Counted from the stretch's first letter, positions 35,179-48,342 are shown. The stretch is 64,000 nucleotides of DNA from Ceratobasidium sp. AG-K (GCA_037039685.1 JAWNGF010000003.1:2418001-2482000); one strand, 5' to 3'. The notes: generated by a model not told the origin, from the letters alone. A program made the numbers and translations.

Positions 35179-35975
35179 ATGACTATCTATTCGTTGTATA
35201 TCTACGATAGGTAAGGCGGGATGAAATGTAATGTGCCGCGTCTGAAACTGGGTAGACACTGCGCTTGTGTGTTTTATCAAGACTGGCACCGGACCCGACA
35301 ACCTCGCCCTGCACCTCCCGGCGGCATACTTTCAGATGTCTCTCAGCTCGTCGAGCCTCCAAAGTCTTCTGCCGATAATACTATAAAGACACCTGCGCCG
35401 GTTGTTACTTCGCCTAGAAATACGCTCAACTCTAGTGCCGGTCTCGTGATTGCCTACAACGAACCCTCGAGCGGGAGACACGTACCTGCCCCTCCCCCAA
35501 AAGATGCGGGGCAAGCAGGAAGGCCGGTGGGGTTGCCGTTTGACGAAGAGGCCAAGCTCGTATACGGCGTGCTTCTCTCACTTCGACACATGGTCCAAAA
35601 GCTCTCTGGTCGGTCAGTGCGATTGTCGTCTGATGTCCTCGGGCTTGACCAGTCTATAGTCCCGACGAAGCGTTCTCGAGCTACACGACTGCGACGTACA
35701 AGCTACACTACTTTGAAACAATGTCAGGGTACAAGTTCATCATGCTAACCGACCCAGCTGCGGATGCCCTTCGATTCATCCTGAGACAAATCTATACAGG
35801 TAGGGTCTGAGCCAAGGCGCGAAGCAGGACTAACCCTCGTTGTCTAGGCCCTTTTATCGAACACGTCGTGCGCAACCCGTTGGCAGACCTCGATTCGCGA
35901 ACGCGGGGGATCGACAACCCACATTTCCGAGCGGCGACGGACAAGTTGGTTCAGAACTTGAGTATATTCAACTGA
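35179..35975 (+). CDS. BET5: TRAPP complex subunit Bet5 (TRAPPC1) with a long disordered insert
   Basis: Four exons (35179-35210, 35256-35612, 35660-35799, 35848-35975) give 218 residues. The longin-like fold is clear: MTIYSLYIYDRHCACVFYQDW at the start, then KLVYGVLLSLRHMVQKLS, YTTATYKLHYFETMSGYKF, DALRFILRQIYTGPFIEHVV and NPLADLD. Family knowledge: a core TRAPP subunit; TRAPP activates Ypt1/Rab1 and tethers ER-derived vesicles. Yeast and animal forms have about 145-160 residues; here a Pro/Ser-rich insert of about 60 residues sits after the first strand, in exon 2, at the place where TRAPPC1 proteins have a short loop. It is divergent from SPC3. Confidence 0.92.
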
Positions 35976-36536
35976 GCCGTGAGTAATTCCCCTCCCTGGG
36001 ACGAGGTCATACTGACTCTCTGTACGGTTTTAGATTATTTTTAGATGGCCGTGCTTGTGGTACAGTTTCCTGGTCGTCGTTGTGTGTGGATATGATACGC
36101 AACTTGGTTCTATGCGTTTGTACGGATTCCGTACGCCAACCCGGAGGTACTTTGTATTGACATTGGGGTACTCAAATAAACCAATTCATCGCTTGAGTTC
36201 ATTGATACTTGTGCTCTTATCGTACGGACAAACGTATTGGTTCGGCCTAGATTTAGCTTGTACTTGGAAGCTTGGATGCGCCATTGTTTGGACAAGCTTG
36301 TCGCTCACGTCAGCATCGTGCGTGCGACCTGCTGCGCCTCATTGCTGCGCTCGTCCTCGTTTCTTTGGAAACAGATCACATTCCAACTTTGGTGCTTGAA
36401 TATATATATCTGTGGTGCTGTATCCTTGTAAGACTGGGTATCTTGGGTTTGTGAAACCTCAGCTCCGATCTGTTACGTACTCTGCCAGCTCGTAGCTTGA
36501 CTTGAACTCCGATACGTTACACTTCTAGTTGATGAG
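35976..36536. other. Intergenic, about 0.56 kb
   Basis: Between BET5 and the mannosidase gene. No gene, RNA or repeat seen; short frames only. Confidence 0.45.
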
Positions 36537-38969
36537 ATGATTGGCTGCAATCGTCTGCAACGGATTGCAGTCATTAGCTTGTTCTCGGTTATCTTTCTAT
36601 GGCTGTGTCTCAAACTGTTTGGTGGTACCAGTGCTCGCACGAGTTGGCTACCCGAAGACGAAACGCCTTGGACTTTGCCTGGGGACGAAGCGATACCTAA
36701 ACCTCCATCCGGTTCTGGAAGTCCTCTTGCGGATATTTCACGCAGGAATGCGATTGTTAGAGCGTTTAAAGTGAGTTGGTTTTGATTATGGTGTCCCCTG
36801 AAGTTTCTTACGATCGGTGTCGATAGCATGCATGGAGTGGCTATGGTGCGCAAGATCAAGTCGCCACTTTGCCGCACACGACTGATACGCACCACGATCT
36901 GATCTGTAGAACGAGATGCGTTTGGCTGCGACGAATACCACCCTGTCACAAAGTCTGGCAAGAACCTGACCACAAGCCGTGGTATTGGATACATGATCGT
37001 CGACACGTTGGATACAATGTTAATCATGGGCGAACCGCTCGAACAAGAGTATCGTCGCGCGAGAGATTGGGTTGCAACCGAGCTTGACTTTGACCGTGAT
37101 GGCCGCTATAGTACATTCGAGGTAGCGGCGGCTACTTTGCTCTTATCGCCCGTTTGCTGATTTTGCACCTAGATTACAATACGTGTACTTGGTGGTCTGC
37201 TTAGCGCTTACGCACTTTCGGGTCGAGATGAATTGTATCTTCGTCGTGCACAGGAGTTGGCCGATCGATTATTGCCCGCCTTTAACACCCCTCATGGATT
37301 ACCTGTTCCTAATGTTAATTTTCACAGCGAGCCCAAGCCTAACTGGAGTTATGAACCAATCAGCACGGCGGAAGCCGCCACGCTCCAACTTGAGTTTAGG
37401 TATTTAACTCAAATCACGGGAAATAATGTGTATTGGAAGACTGCAGAAAGGGTAAGCAGCACATCCAGATCCGTTCGGCCGAACTGTAACTTTAATACGT
37501 AGGTAATGGTGGTGATTAGGGAGGCATTGAAAGGAGAAAACGTTGTTGATGGGGCCTTGGCCCCCATACACATGAGGTGCGAACTGAAAATGCTTGCGCC
37601 AATTGTGCACTCGCTGAATCTAGGATTTACTAATTCTAACCAGTGCAGAGACCGGAGAGTTCCTTTACAGCGATATTCGCCTGGGGTCACGCAGCGATTC
37701 GTATTACGAGTATCTTCTGTAAGTGTGCACGATTGATCGTAAACGAACCCTCTGATCTTGCATGCGACAGAAAACAATATCTTCAGACCGTGGGTGCACC
37801 TTCATTAGCGTGAGCACGCACGCTGATATTATTACATTAGAATCGAACCGAAACAGTGTACCGCGAGGCAAGCATAACATCCCTCGCGCTTTTGCTCACT
37901 CACTAATCCAATTCAACGCATAGATGTACGACCGAGCGATGGCCTCCATCCAGAAGAACCTCGTGTTCCAGACCCCTTTGAACGGGTTGTCATATATTGC
38001 GGAGCTGGAACCGACACGCTCGGTCAAGATCCATGAGTAAGACCCAGTATCCCTCTTAATCCTCCGTCCCTTGTTTAATTTGTCGCTTGGTGTATGCGCA
38101 GGAAATGGAGGGTTAGCCCCAAACAAGATCATTTGGTATGTTTCCTTGGGGGATCATTTCTGCTCGGCGTAACCGAAGGGCGGAGTTTGAATCTGGACGA
38201 CGTGCGAACACTTTCAGCCGGGAAGCAACGTGACTGGAAGCTCGGCGAGGAGCTAACTAAGACTTGTATGGACACCCACAAAACAAAAACGTAAGCCCGC
38301 TTTTCATCCTCTGTCATGACCGCGGATTGAGCTTGGACAGCGGATTGTCTCCAGAGATAGCTGTGTTTTATACCGCAGAGGACCCACAATCCAAGACAAA
38401 GGATTGGCACGTTAAGAACAGGTTCGATTCGCGGTATATTCTCAGGTGAGTATTCTCCGTTTGGGGCTCATCCTACTTATCGCGTTTTCTCCACCCTAGG
38501 CCGGAAACAGTTGAATCATTATTCCTGGGGTGGCGAATGACTAACAATCCTAAATATCGAGAATGGGGCTGGCAAGTATTCGAAGCGATCGAGAAATATT
38601 GCAAGGTACCGGGAGGGGGGTACTCAGGTATCGAGAGCGTTACCGAGGTCCCAGTCAAATTGCTCGACAACATGGAAACTTTCTTTTTGGTAGGAACTTC
38701 CATCAGTTCGGCAGCATTGGATACAGATTTTGATTGACAACAGGCGGAAACTCTCAAATATTTGTACCTCCTTTTTGACGACTCGAGTACTCTACCCTTG
38801 AACGGTAAGCTCCTAATTCCTGATGGAGGCCATTAGAGCTTCTTACAACCTATCATAGAGTTTGTGTTCAATACCGAGGTAAATTGAGATCCAATCACTT
38901 CGTTGAAGCCTTGCTAACCCTTCTATCATCGAGGCACACCCGTTGCCCGTATTTACTCCCAAGACCTAA
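36537..38969 (+). CDS. GH47 class I alpha-1,2-mannosidase, type II membrane protein
   Basis: Start at 36537: a short cytosolic end, then a transmembrane anchor (IAVISLFSVIFLWLCLKLF) and a stem. The catalytic domain follows over about twelve exons: FKHAWSGYERDAFGCDEYHP, TSRGIGYMIVDTLDTMLIMG, FEITIRVLGGLLSAY, EAATLQLEFRYLTQITGN, GSRSDSYYEYLLKQYLQT, DHLVCFLGGSFLLG, RYILRPETVESLFLGWR, AETLKYLYLLF and NTEAHPLPVF at the end. These are the conserved (alpha/alpha)7 barrel motifs with the acid and base Glu/Asp. One exon (36827-36845) is only 19 nt. Role: trims Man9GlcNAc2 on N-glycans in the ER or Golgi. The last intron is spliced so that GAG joins GCACACCCG. There is no ER retention tail visible. Confidence 0.9.
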
Positions 38970-39418
38970 GCGTAACCGCCTGTGGCGATACGTCTCCCAT
39001 AATCTAGGTGCTATTCCCTACAGGTGCAAAAAATCTTGGAGAGCGGGGAGAGGGGTCGTTCCACTTTCGAGGTTCCCGTTAGACAGTCATATCTTTTACC
39101 CAATGCCAATTTTAGCCTAGGTGTACACCAGACTTGATAAACATACCCTAGAATAAAAAAGGTATGCATCCGCAAATTTGAGCGCTTAGACCGCAGCCTT
39201 GCCGTAAGCTCGTGGTTTGGAGTCCGCATTGGCTTTCGACTCCAGTGTAATATATTGGTGTAAATTTATGACATCCATGGATCAAGTGTATTATGAGGAT
39301 CGACTGCGTGTGATTGCCTTATCAACGCGCTTCACCAGTGGCTCTCAAGTTTGCCCAAGTTGATCGCCGGCGCTTATGTTCGTGTTGGTATTACCAAATA
39401 CAAGTCTTACGTCCAGTC
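38970..39418. other. Intergenic, about 0.45 kb
   Basis: Between the GH47 and ADA2 genes, both on the plus strand. Nothing coding or repetitive recognised. Confidence 0.45.
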
Positions 39419-41469
39419 ATGACGACCAAAGCACGAGCCCCAAGTAAAACGGACAAACCAGATCCTGAATCCGAAGAGGTTCAAGGTACGTTTATATTTA
39501 ATTCGCTCTGACCACGGACACTAACTATCTTTACATAACTTAGTAGTGGGTGATGGGGAAGACTTCCACTGTGACGCTTGCAAGGTTGACCTGTCAAGGA
39601 ATGTTCGAATTAGGTGCGCAGCTCTAAGCTGCGAAGAGGTGGATCTCTGTCCGACTTGCTTTTGTGCTGGAAAGGAACCCGGTAACCATAAAGCATGGCA
39701 TGATTATCGCGTTATAGTGAGTACCATTATGAACGTGGCGATCAGCGCTTGTGTATTGAACTATCATCTACGTTGGCAGGGAAGACACTCGTATCCTATC
39801 TTAGTTGAAGACTGGGGCGCCGACGAGTAAATGTAATTCAATTCCGACCGCGTATGGTTATTCTAACTGTTGTTGATTCGTAGGGAACTACAACTACTTG
39901 ATGGTCTATCCAAGTGCGGGATGGGAAACTGGTCTGCGGTCGCCGAACTAATAGGAACGCGAACGCCCGAGGAAGTAGAAAAACATTATACGGAATGCTA
40001 CATTACCTCTCCGGATTGGCCCCTCCCAGTAAGTCTCGTCTGCGTTCTCGCGAGTGCATTGACCAATTCGGGGTTGTTCCAGCGTCTGGACCAGGAGTTT
40101 GATGTGGACTACGAGACCTTCCAGGAGCGAAGAAAGCATCGAATTATCGACCTACGAGATTCATTGAAGAAGAAGCCCGGTCCTACTCAAGCCTTCGTAT
40201 CTGGCCCTACGAACCATGAAGTGGGTGGTTTCATGCCAGGACGACGCGAGTTCGAGCATGAACACGAAAACGACGCGGAAGATCTGGTGAAGGACCTAGA
40301 GTTTGGAATCGTGCTGGATTTCGGCGGCGATCAACAACCTGAGGACGAGGAGAAGCCAGAAGAGGATAGTGGCGCGATGGATGTTGACGTTGATGCCAAG
40401 GCGGAAAACGAGGCGGACAAAAATGCGGATGACGATGACGAGCCGCAGATACCAGCGGTCCCCGAGTCGAATGATTCGATGCAGCTCAAACTTGCTTTGC
40501 TTGACATGTACAACGAAAGGCTCGATGCTAGGATTGAAGCCAAGGCGACAGTCCTCGAGCGTGGATTGACTGATCATAAGCGGGTAAGCAAACCTTGGGC
40601 ACATTTCGGCTCTCGTCGGGATTTTCATTTTGATGCTCTAGATACAACAAGCCGAACGCAAGAGAACTAAAGAAGACAGGGAGTTTATTAACAAACTCAA
40701 GCCACTGGCTCGACTACAGACGGCCGACGATTTTGAGAACCTGGTTGCCGGATTGCTCTGTGGGTCCCGTTATCTGCTGTCCGTTCCTGTCTGATAGAAC
40801 TTGTCTAGACGAAAACACCCTCAAACGTCGGATTGCAGAACTTCAACACTATCGCACTATGGGCATTACCACTTTCACGGAGGCCGAGCGCTATGATCGA
40901 GAACGGCTTGGACGGGTGGGTGGTTTCAAATAAACAATCAGGACCAGATTAACGACGCTTATCCAACAGGAACGGGCCCGAGCTGATCGCTTAGTGGGGC
41001 CAATACGGAATGGGTTTGGGCACCGATCCTCTGTCCCGCCGGGTGGGGAGTCTAGTCAATCCAGACTCAAGGACGACAACAGCCTTCCCAAGTCTAGCGC
41101 AGTATCCCGCCGACCAGGTGAGTGGTTACCGAAGATTTGATCTTTCGGCTCATCTTGATGGTTTTGTCCGTAGCTCCGTTGAACCTTGCCAACGCGCAAT
41201 CACTGCACCTGCTTACACCAGCCGAACAAACATTATGTGCCGCACTGCGTATTCTGCCCGTTCACTTCCTCGGAATCAAGGAAACCCTCGTCAGGGAATG
41301 CGTGCGACGAGGTGGAAGGCTACGTCGACGTGAGGCCCGAGAACTTGTCAGGATCGACGTTCATAAGACTGGGCAAATCTGGGACTTGTTGGTCAGAACC
41401 GGTGTACTGAAAATTTCTCCGGATGTCGCTCCACCCGCAGATGCTGCGGCCGCAACACCTTCCGAGTGA
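39419..41469 (+). CDS. ADA2: Ada2, SAGA/ADA histone acetyltransferase adaptor
   Basis: The product starts MTTKARAPSKTDKPDPESEE. Domain order: ZZ zinc finger (FHCDACKVDLS, CAALSCEEVDLCPTCFCAG), SANT domain (WGADEELQLLDGLSKCGMGN, NWSAVAELIGTRTPEEVEKH), central Ada2 region (DYETFQERRKHRIIDLRDSL, MPGRREFEHEHENDAE, EFGIVLDF, LALLDMYNERLDARIEAK, RLQTADDFENLVAGLL) and C-terminal SWIRM (LLTPAEQTLCAALRILPVHF, HKTGQIWDLLVRTGVL). Role: couples Gcn5 to SAGA and stimulates nucleosome acetylation in the nucleus. An acidic insert of about 50 residues (around 40340-40480) is rich in Asp and Glu. Exons are short-intron type; the stop is the TGA ending at 41469. Confidence 0.92.
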
Positions 41470-42729
41470 GTGACCGGAATTGATATTTCGTCGCTTGGGG
41501 TGGCTGAAACGCTGGGCCAGTCCGGCAGGCAGGACCTCGGCCAATCCGTGGACCTCGCTGCCCGCGTCCGCTATCGCTCCTGGACAAGGCGCCTGATATG
41601 CTCTGGGTGGATGACTTGTTCGTATTTTGTATCAATATTACGTGTATAATATCAGTTGTAATAAGCGCCATGCTACGTAAGCACTACCTTTGGCTTCAGT
41701 TCGACCACGTCTTAGTTCACCACCATGGTTAGTCGGTATTATTGATTCTGGCGTGGAATGCATCTTATGGTTTTTATGATAGTCCGCGCTGTTTAATTTT
41801 CAATCACTATTATTGGTTGTGCTCCTGCTCATTTGCACATGTACATACGTTCGCGCAGTAGCCCCCGGTCTTGTTGACCGCAATAAGCAAGGGTGGGAAT
41901 AGAATTGAGAACCACGTAACTTATACTCATTCCCTTTTAGCTTCGTAGGTCTATTCTGGAAGTCTGCTCGTATTGGTACGCTGTGTCTGATCCTCTCAAA
42001 TGTCATTTAATTAACAGTTTATAGGTGAACGTCTGTCACCATACGTATCGCTGGCTTGTATAGCCATGGCGGTTACAATCCTTCTACAGTGATCCAGCAC
42101 CCCTGTTGACGTTGTTCGGTATTGTTTCATGTGTGCACAGACTGGTTGTTTTTATAGACTCATTCTTCCTCACTCTTAGCGTGAGGGCATGCTTCAAAAG
42201 TGTCCAACCCGTAAGGTATCGGTCGTCCAACGGTATCCAAGATCGACACGATCAATGTTATATTTCGTTATTCAGATCGATCACTATGCGAACAACCACT
42301 GTCTTCTAATACCTGAATGTCGATGACATAACGCGCGTTCTTTTGCTTTACTTGGATTGCTGTAACTGCTTGGGTGTCTTGGCACTCCCAACCATCTATG
42401 ATTGACGTGCTGCGGCGAAGTATCATCATTCGTGTCTTGACGACTGGTTGCTGGAAGCCCCGGCGCCAATCCTTCACGCGACACTAGAATGGTCCTTTCA
42501 ATGGCCATTTCACATTGGGCCTGGTTTTTCGGTCTCATGCGTTCTGGCCAGGAACTGTTTCTAAGAACGATATAACCTGGAGTTTTTGTCTCTCTGTGTT
42601 GCTCCTTCTCCCCGGACCTCCACCTTCCCACATTCTGAGGCTGGCCTCGATCCAATAGTCTTGTGTCTCGACATATACTCCATTTTGGTGCTTTATTCAA
42701 TTCCTTGGTCCTCTCGCATTATCTTTACC
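41470..42729. other. Intergenic, about 1.26 kb
   Basis: Between ADA2 and the large fusion gene. No ORF with family features; an AT-rich core around 41620-41820 is the likely promoter and terminator zone. No RNA gene recognised. Confidence 0.4.
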
Positions 42730-45700
42730 ATGAATACTACTATGGGTTGCCCCGCTGGAGGGATGTCTTTGGGAGGCGCCACGTGCCCCGCATCTGGCGC
42801 AAACCGCAGTGGCCCCCGGGGCTGCGCTTTTATCGGTTATACCCTCGACGGCCAGCAATCATTGTACGGAGCGCCTCAAGGACCCAATGCCGCAGCCATA
42901 GTCTACGAACGGGAGCGCAAGACGATTGCCGAGCTCCTGCTCCCCGAAGCGCCCCCGTCTGAAAAAACGAAGCCAATGGCGAACGCAGACAGCCTTAATC
43001 CACCCGAAATCGATGTACTTGCCATGGCTCTTGGAGCCCCCGCTCGTCGGGTTTTACAACGAGCCGACGCTCTCGGTCCACGCACCGGCTGGCGCGACGG
43101 CTATCTTAGCACACACCACGGTTTTTGCCCTCCCGATCCTAGTGCGGCCCCCATCGCTCTAGCTGCTTCTCCCGGGCGCGTTTGGTCGGATCTCTGCGCG
43201 CGCTTACCTGGGCTTGTAAGCCGGGGGAAATGCCGCGAGGCAATTCTGGCGCTTCCCCTTGTTGCAGGTACAGCGGATGTAATTCCAGACGCCGCACTTT
43301 GGGCCGCAGTAGTTTGTCTAGGCATTCTCGCAAGCACATGGAGGTACGAGGAACGCAACGACGGGCACGAAGGCCTTGTCACTGGCGCAGCAAAATCCGC
43401 ATTTTTCAACGTCGCTGGTACTGAGGATGAAGAGACCGAAACCAGAGGCATTCCCCGTGTTGTTACTATCCCGTTGCGACAAATCTGTACGCGTCTCGGC
43501 CGACCATTGCCGTACCTCAGCCAATCGGACGTCTCGATTTATAACTTCAAGGTGGGTTCTTCATGCGTGACTTACGGTGCTTTGCTAAGTTCTGTTATTT
43601 GGGTAGCTTCGTGATCATACGTCAGTTGCGCCGTATTTAGAGAGGATTGAAAATATGGTAAGTCTGGTCCGAGCTTACGCACAGCATATATGTCTCACCC
43701 TATATACTAGGATCTTCGATGGCCTGTGTTTCACGATCGGGGAGAGGCAATGGTAAGCTTATGTCCCACCAATCATGAGCTGTGTGTCTTACAATACGTC
43801 AACAGTTCCTTTTATGTATGGCCGACAGCCACGGTTGTTTCACGCCTGCCGTCGATCTTATTGCAACGTGCCAGGAGCGTGTCATGGAGCGTGATAATGA
43901 AGGTCTATTGGAAGCCTTGATCAAGGTAAATCTCACTGGTTCGAATTCTTAGGAGTATGCTTATTGTTCCTTTAGTTGAAAGCGGTCGTAGATCAGCTCC
44001 CTTACGTATTCCACAAAATCAGCGTCAACCCAGGTTCGGGTGAGAACTTTGCGCATCCCGTTGAATGGGGTCAGCGTTATGCGAAGTGGAGCGCGCCCCT
44101 GAGTTCCCGAGTTCCAGCTCTCAGTGGCTTATTTTTGCCTCTGTTCCAGGTGAGTATATGCGCTACACTTTTACACGAGTGCTTATCCTAGCTAACAGAC
44201 CATGGATGCATTCCTGGGACGGACAAACTTTACGTCTTTTCTTGGGGTCGAATCGATTCATTTGCGTGCCTGGATGCCTTTGAACATTCGTGCTTTCTTG
44301 GCCGCAATCGAGCATTCGTATAGTGTCCCGGAATACGTTCGTAACTCTGGCGACCCTCGATTGATGGGTGTTATGGATGGCATTGTCGAAGGTTACGCGG
44401 GCGAACGAGGTTTCATGGGCACGCATCGGTATAAAATCTACGGCTTCCTCGAAGTGGTTGCTAAGACCGGACGAGTCGAGACGAACGGGAACGCTGGCGC
44501 CGCTGATACCGCTGGACGACCTTGGCAGCAGGTACACAAGACTCTAGCGGCCAGCATGCTGGAGCGCCTCGAGCCATTCCGCCGTGGGATTCCAGTCGTG
44601 GCTGGGTCCGCTGCAACCTCGGTCACTTCCGACAAGCAGCAAATAACCCCTTGGATGTCGTCCGCGCCTCACGAGTGGCGAGGTACCTTTGAGGAGTGCC
44701 GATTCCGGGCTCGCGTAGTTGCTCGCAACAATATCGACAGTGACGAGGCGCGCTCCACCGGCCGAGTTACGATCGACTTGCGGGACTCTGGTCTCAACTA
44801 TGCACCTGGCGACCGACTGGCGATTATGCCCCTTAACTCTTGGAGGTCCGTTGAAAAGGTCGTTGGCGCGCTCGGTTTGATGAATGTGATCGACGAAGTC
44901 GTGCCTCTGACTGCCCCGGGGACTGAAACGTGGCGCGCGTTCGCAAAGCACGAAGCGGAAGTCCTCCGTTCCGGAAGCATGGTTCAATACACTGTTCGCG
45001 ATATCCTTCGTAAGGGCCAACTCTCACCTCTTACAAAACCAATGGTCCTGGCGGTGAGCGAGCTGACTTATTGTAACTCCCATTCGTAGTTGCTGATGCG
45101 TCTGATCATAGGTCCATACGCTTCTTCGTGCATCGACTGTCACACTCCGAGTCTTGGCTTCCAGCGAGTGGCCTGTCCAAGGATCACTCGGAGATTTGCT
45201 CCTAGCTGCGATCAACGATGTTTCGGAAGATGCGTGGGATAGGGCGTTCGATCTCCAAGACCTCTCATGGCTGCCCGCGTTGGTGCATCTGGAAGTTCCT
45301 CGCACGTATTCAGTTTCAAAATACTCTGGCGAAGGTCTCCCCGACTCTGTTGACCTTACTGTGTCTCGCGCGGAGCATCAGGTTTGCCCTCAGCTTGTCG
45401 TGACAGGAGCAGACAAGGTTATTCCTGGTTCGTATTACTTCGATATTGATGCGCATACATGTTAACGCAAAATGAATTTAGGCGTTGCAAGTGGATTCCT
45501 TAATCCAAACCCACTCGACGAATATGTTCCACATGTTAATCTAACACAGAGCCCTGACGTAGACGAGGTATACGGTCGATATAGCATTTGCCAAGCCCGC
45601 CATGCTGACTTTGATATACTCATAGGTGCTAATTGGGATTTCACGACCGCTCAACTTCCAGCTTCCGATCTCTGCGGCGACTCCGGTAGCCATGTTCGCG

Positions 45701-48342
45701 GGCGGCTCGGGTATTGCGCCCTTCCGCAGTTTTTGGCAAGCCCGGATCGCTTCTGGCGCGATTGGCCGCAACGTCCTTTTCCTCGGTGTCCAGTCACGAA
45801 AAAAGTTCCTATACAAGCAGGAGCTTCGGCAACACGTCCTGGCTGGACAACTCGAGCTGCATGTGGCCTTTTCGCGGGATTCGAACGGATTGGTTTTCGA
45901 CCCTCAGTTGCCGGACCTAGTTGAGAAGCATATGGAACCCCGGTACATCGACTCGGCGATTGCTGATCAAGGGTGCTATATATGTGACCTGGTCACGTCG
46001 ACGAAGATGGGTGGATTAGGTGGTTCATTATACATCTGTGGCAGCCTTTCTCTCTACGAGACCGTCATGTCTGGGCTGAGGAAGGCTCTGTATAAGCACC
46101 GGGCGGTGACGAAGGAGAGCGCGGATGGGCTTCTGGCAACGGCGTTCGCGGAGCGAAGGTTTATGCTCGACGTCTTTATGACGCCACGTAAGTCCATCGT
46201 CTAACCTACTAGCCAGAAAGCTTACATCTGTACCACAGGGATCATATCGGACAAGGAGCCAACGATTTCACTTTCAACCCTATCCCGGCACACTGGCCAT
46301 CGCGACGGCAAGATGTGGATTGGCGTTCATGGTTCAGTTTACGACGTTACAGACTTCTTGCCTATCCACCCCGGTGGTACTCTTATTGTGGCAGCGAGTG
46401 CGGGGCTGGACGCTTCGCTTACGTTTGACGAGGTCGCTCATACCAGCAACCCAGAGGTCATGAGTTTGCTTGGAAAGTACTTCATTGGTCGCCTTCAACC
46501 TACGCCGACCTTCCAGTCGCCTGATCTGAACGAACTACGAGCCGGATGGGTGGGATACTTGCGTACGTGTATCGAAGGGCTGACCACTATGTCTTTCGAG
46601 ACCGGGAGCATCTTGCAAGACTCTCGAATCTGGTTCCAAGGCGGTACGTCGAAAGTGCTTCAGGTTGTCGCCCTGAACTAAATAGGCTATCCAGGTCTTT
46701 TGAATATTGGCGGTGTGCGCAAATTCTACCAGGTAAGATAATCGCCCTAGACCAGTTAACACATGTCTCATTCGTTCGTTTTCAGTTCCAGTCCCGACTT
46801 ATCCAAAACGGTTTCCCCAACCTCTTTGGCACCAAGTAAGTTCAAATATTCTTGTTAAGATCCACCGTCTCACCAGTCAACAGGATCCACGAGCTCTACT
46901 TCAAACTCACCTTTGCCTTGGCGTCGGGAGCTGACGAGGGGAACCTACCCGACCTCATGGGGACCATTTCACGCGCTCATTCGTCGCCGGCGTCGATTTC
47001 CGCACGTAAAACTGTGGCTGAGATTGGCGAGTTTATTGGGAATAGCAGCACGGCCCAGGCGTTTGAGAACGGAATCATTGCGTACGCTCAGGATGCTATC
47101 GAGCTCGACATTCAGCTTCTGGAGCGGGTACGAGACGAGATATGCTCCGGGCTGGATGCGTTTGATAGGGTGGCCGATGTTGTTCGAAGCTATCCTGGAA
47201 GGGAAAAGCAGGTGGGTCTCCAATAGTTCATTACACACATCTTCTAACGCGTGCATCCATCAGGCTTTGTACAAGATTGCCTCGGTGTTAATGAAGTACC
47301 TGGAGCGCGTTGCTGAACGCCTTGAATCGTACTATACGGATCACGCCGCGCTAAGCCTATATAATCCAACCAGGGAGGCAAACCCAGCGAGGGCTCGTTG
47401 GAACATCCTCCGCCGTCGTATATCCGACGGATCCTTCTTTGTGCTTACTCGGCAAATTGACGTTGTCGACGATCTTAGCGAGGTTCTGCCGATGCAGCCT
47501 ACTAGCAGAGCTCGTTCCGGACGCAACAAGCGCGAGACTGTTACTTTCGACCAGATTCTATCTCAGGCCGTATCGTCTATCGCAGCTTCCGACAAACGAC
47601 AAGAAGCACAATTGGTAAAGCCGCAGCCAGGTGGTCGAACTCAAGGACTTGCCGCCGCCCATACCCAACGAGCCGGAGGAGCTTCGAATGCCTCGTCGAC
47701 CTTTGAAGAGCAATCCGTCTTCACGTGTGTCTTTCTCCATCTTCTCGTCTTGCTTGAACTAAAATCTCGCAATACAGGGCCAGCAAACGAATGTCCAAGT
47801 TCATGCAGTCCCGCATCAAGGACATCCGACGGTTGAGCCGTGCGGGATCGAATTTCAATCTCGACCATGCGTTCGCCGCATACGGTGTCAACACGGGCTC
47901 CCAGTCCCGCTTCACAGATAGCGACAGCGAGTCTGGCACGACGACGCACGCCAACACCGATCATCCATCTCAGCCTACACGGACGCACGACATGCAGCGG
48001 ATGAGGTCAGCGCCGCGCCTACGCTCCGAAACTTTACCCCCTACTGGTCTTTCCTCTTTGCCGGGGCAGACAGGTGTAGCTCCGTTGAGGGTCCCAAGTC
48101 GACCTAGTCCAGCCAGTAGCAATGCGTCCCCTTCGGAGGGCACTCCTAATCGTGGATTACCACTTCGGTCGGTACGACCCGGGTCTATCGCCGAGTCTCA
48201 GCGAAAATATACTCGCTCACCGGCGCCATCGACCGATGCTAGGCGGGTGCACCAGCGAAACGAGTCGCTACTGAAGTTGTCGGGGGGAAACGTTGAGTCA
48301 GAGGGGAGTTCTGCGGGACAGAACCCAGCAGGTCATTGGTGA
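42730..48342 (+). CDS. Predicted three-part redox enzyme: heme-dioxygenase-like (IDO/PrnB type) - FAD/NADPH reductase - cytochrome b5 fusion
   Basis: Fifteen exons (42730-43551, 43607-43657, 43711-43752, 43806-43925, 43976-44149, 44199-45053, 45112-45427, 45482-45567, 45626-46187, 46239-46643, 46695-46732, 46786-46835, 46884-47211, 47264-47724, 47778-48342) total 4,875 nt, 1,624 residues. Residues about 90-540 resemble indoleamine-dioxygenase-fold heme proteins (GWRDGYLSTHHGFCPP; FMGTHRYKIYGFLEVVAKTG, His about 479 a candidate heme ligand; TNGNAGAADTAGRPW). From about 560 an FNR-like module follows (RTYS FAD motif about 752; GGSGIAPFRSFWQARI about 848, NADPH). Cytochrome b5 follows (HPGG about 1053, second His about 1077). 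A helical region of unknown type and a disordered tail end the chain. No FMN domain or signal peptide is seen. One open exon (44199-45053) spans the dioxygenase/reductase join. Substrate unknown. Confidence 0.75.

Noticed and set aside
45860..45910. GGATTCGAACGG, similar to a tRNA T-arm
   Set aside because: It codes for SRDSNGL within the reductase domain and has no acceptor or anticodon arms around it.
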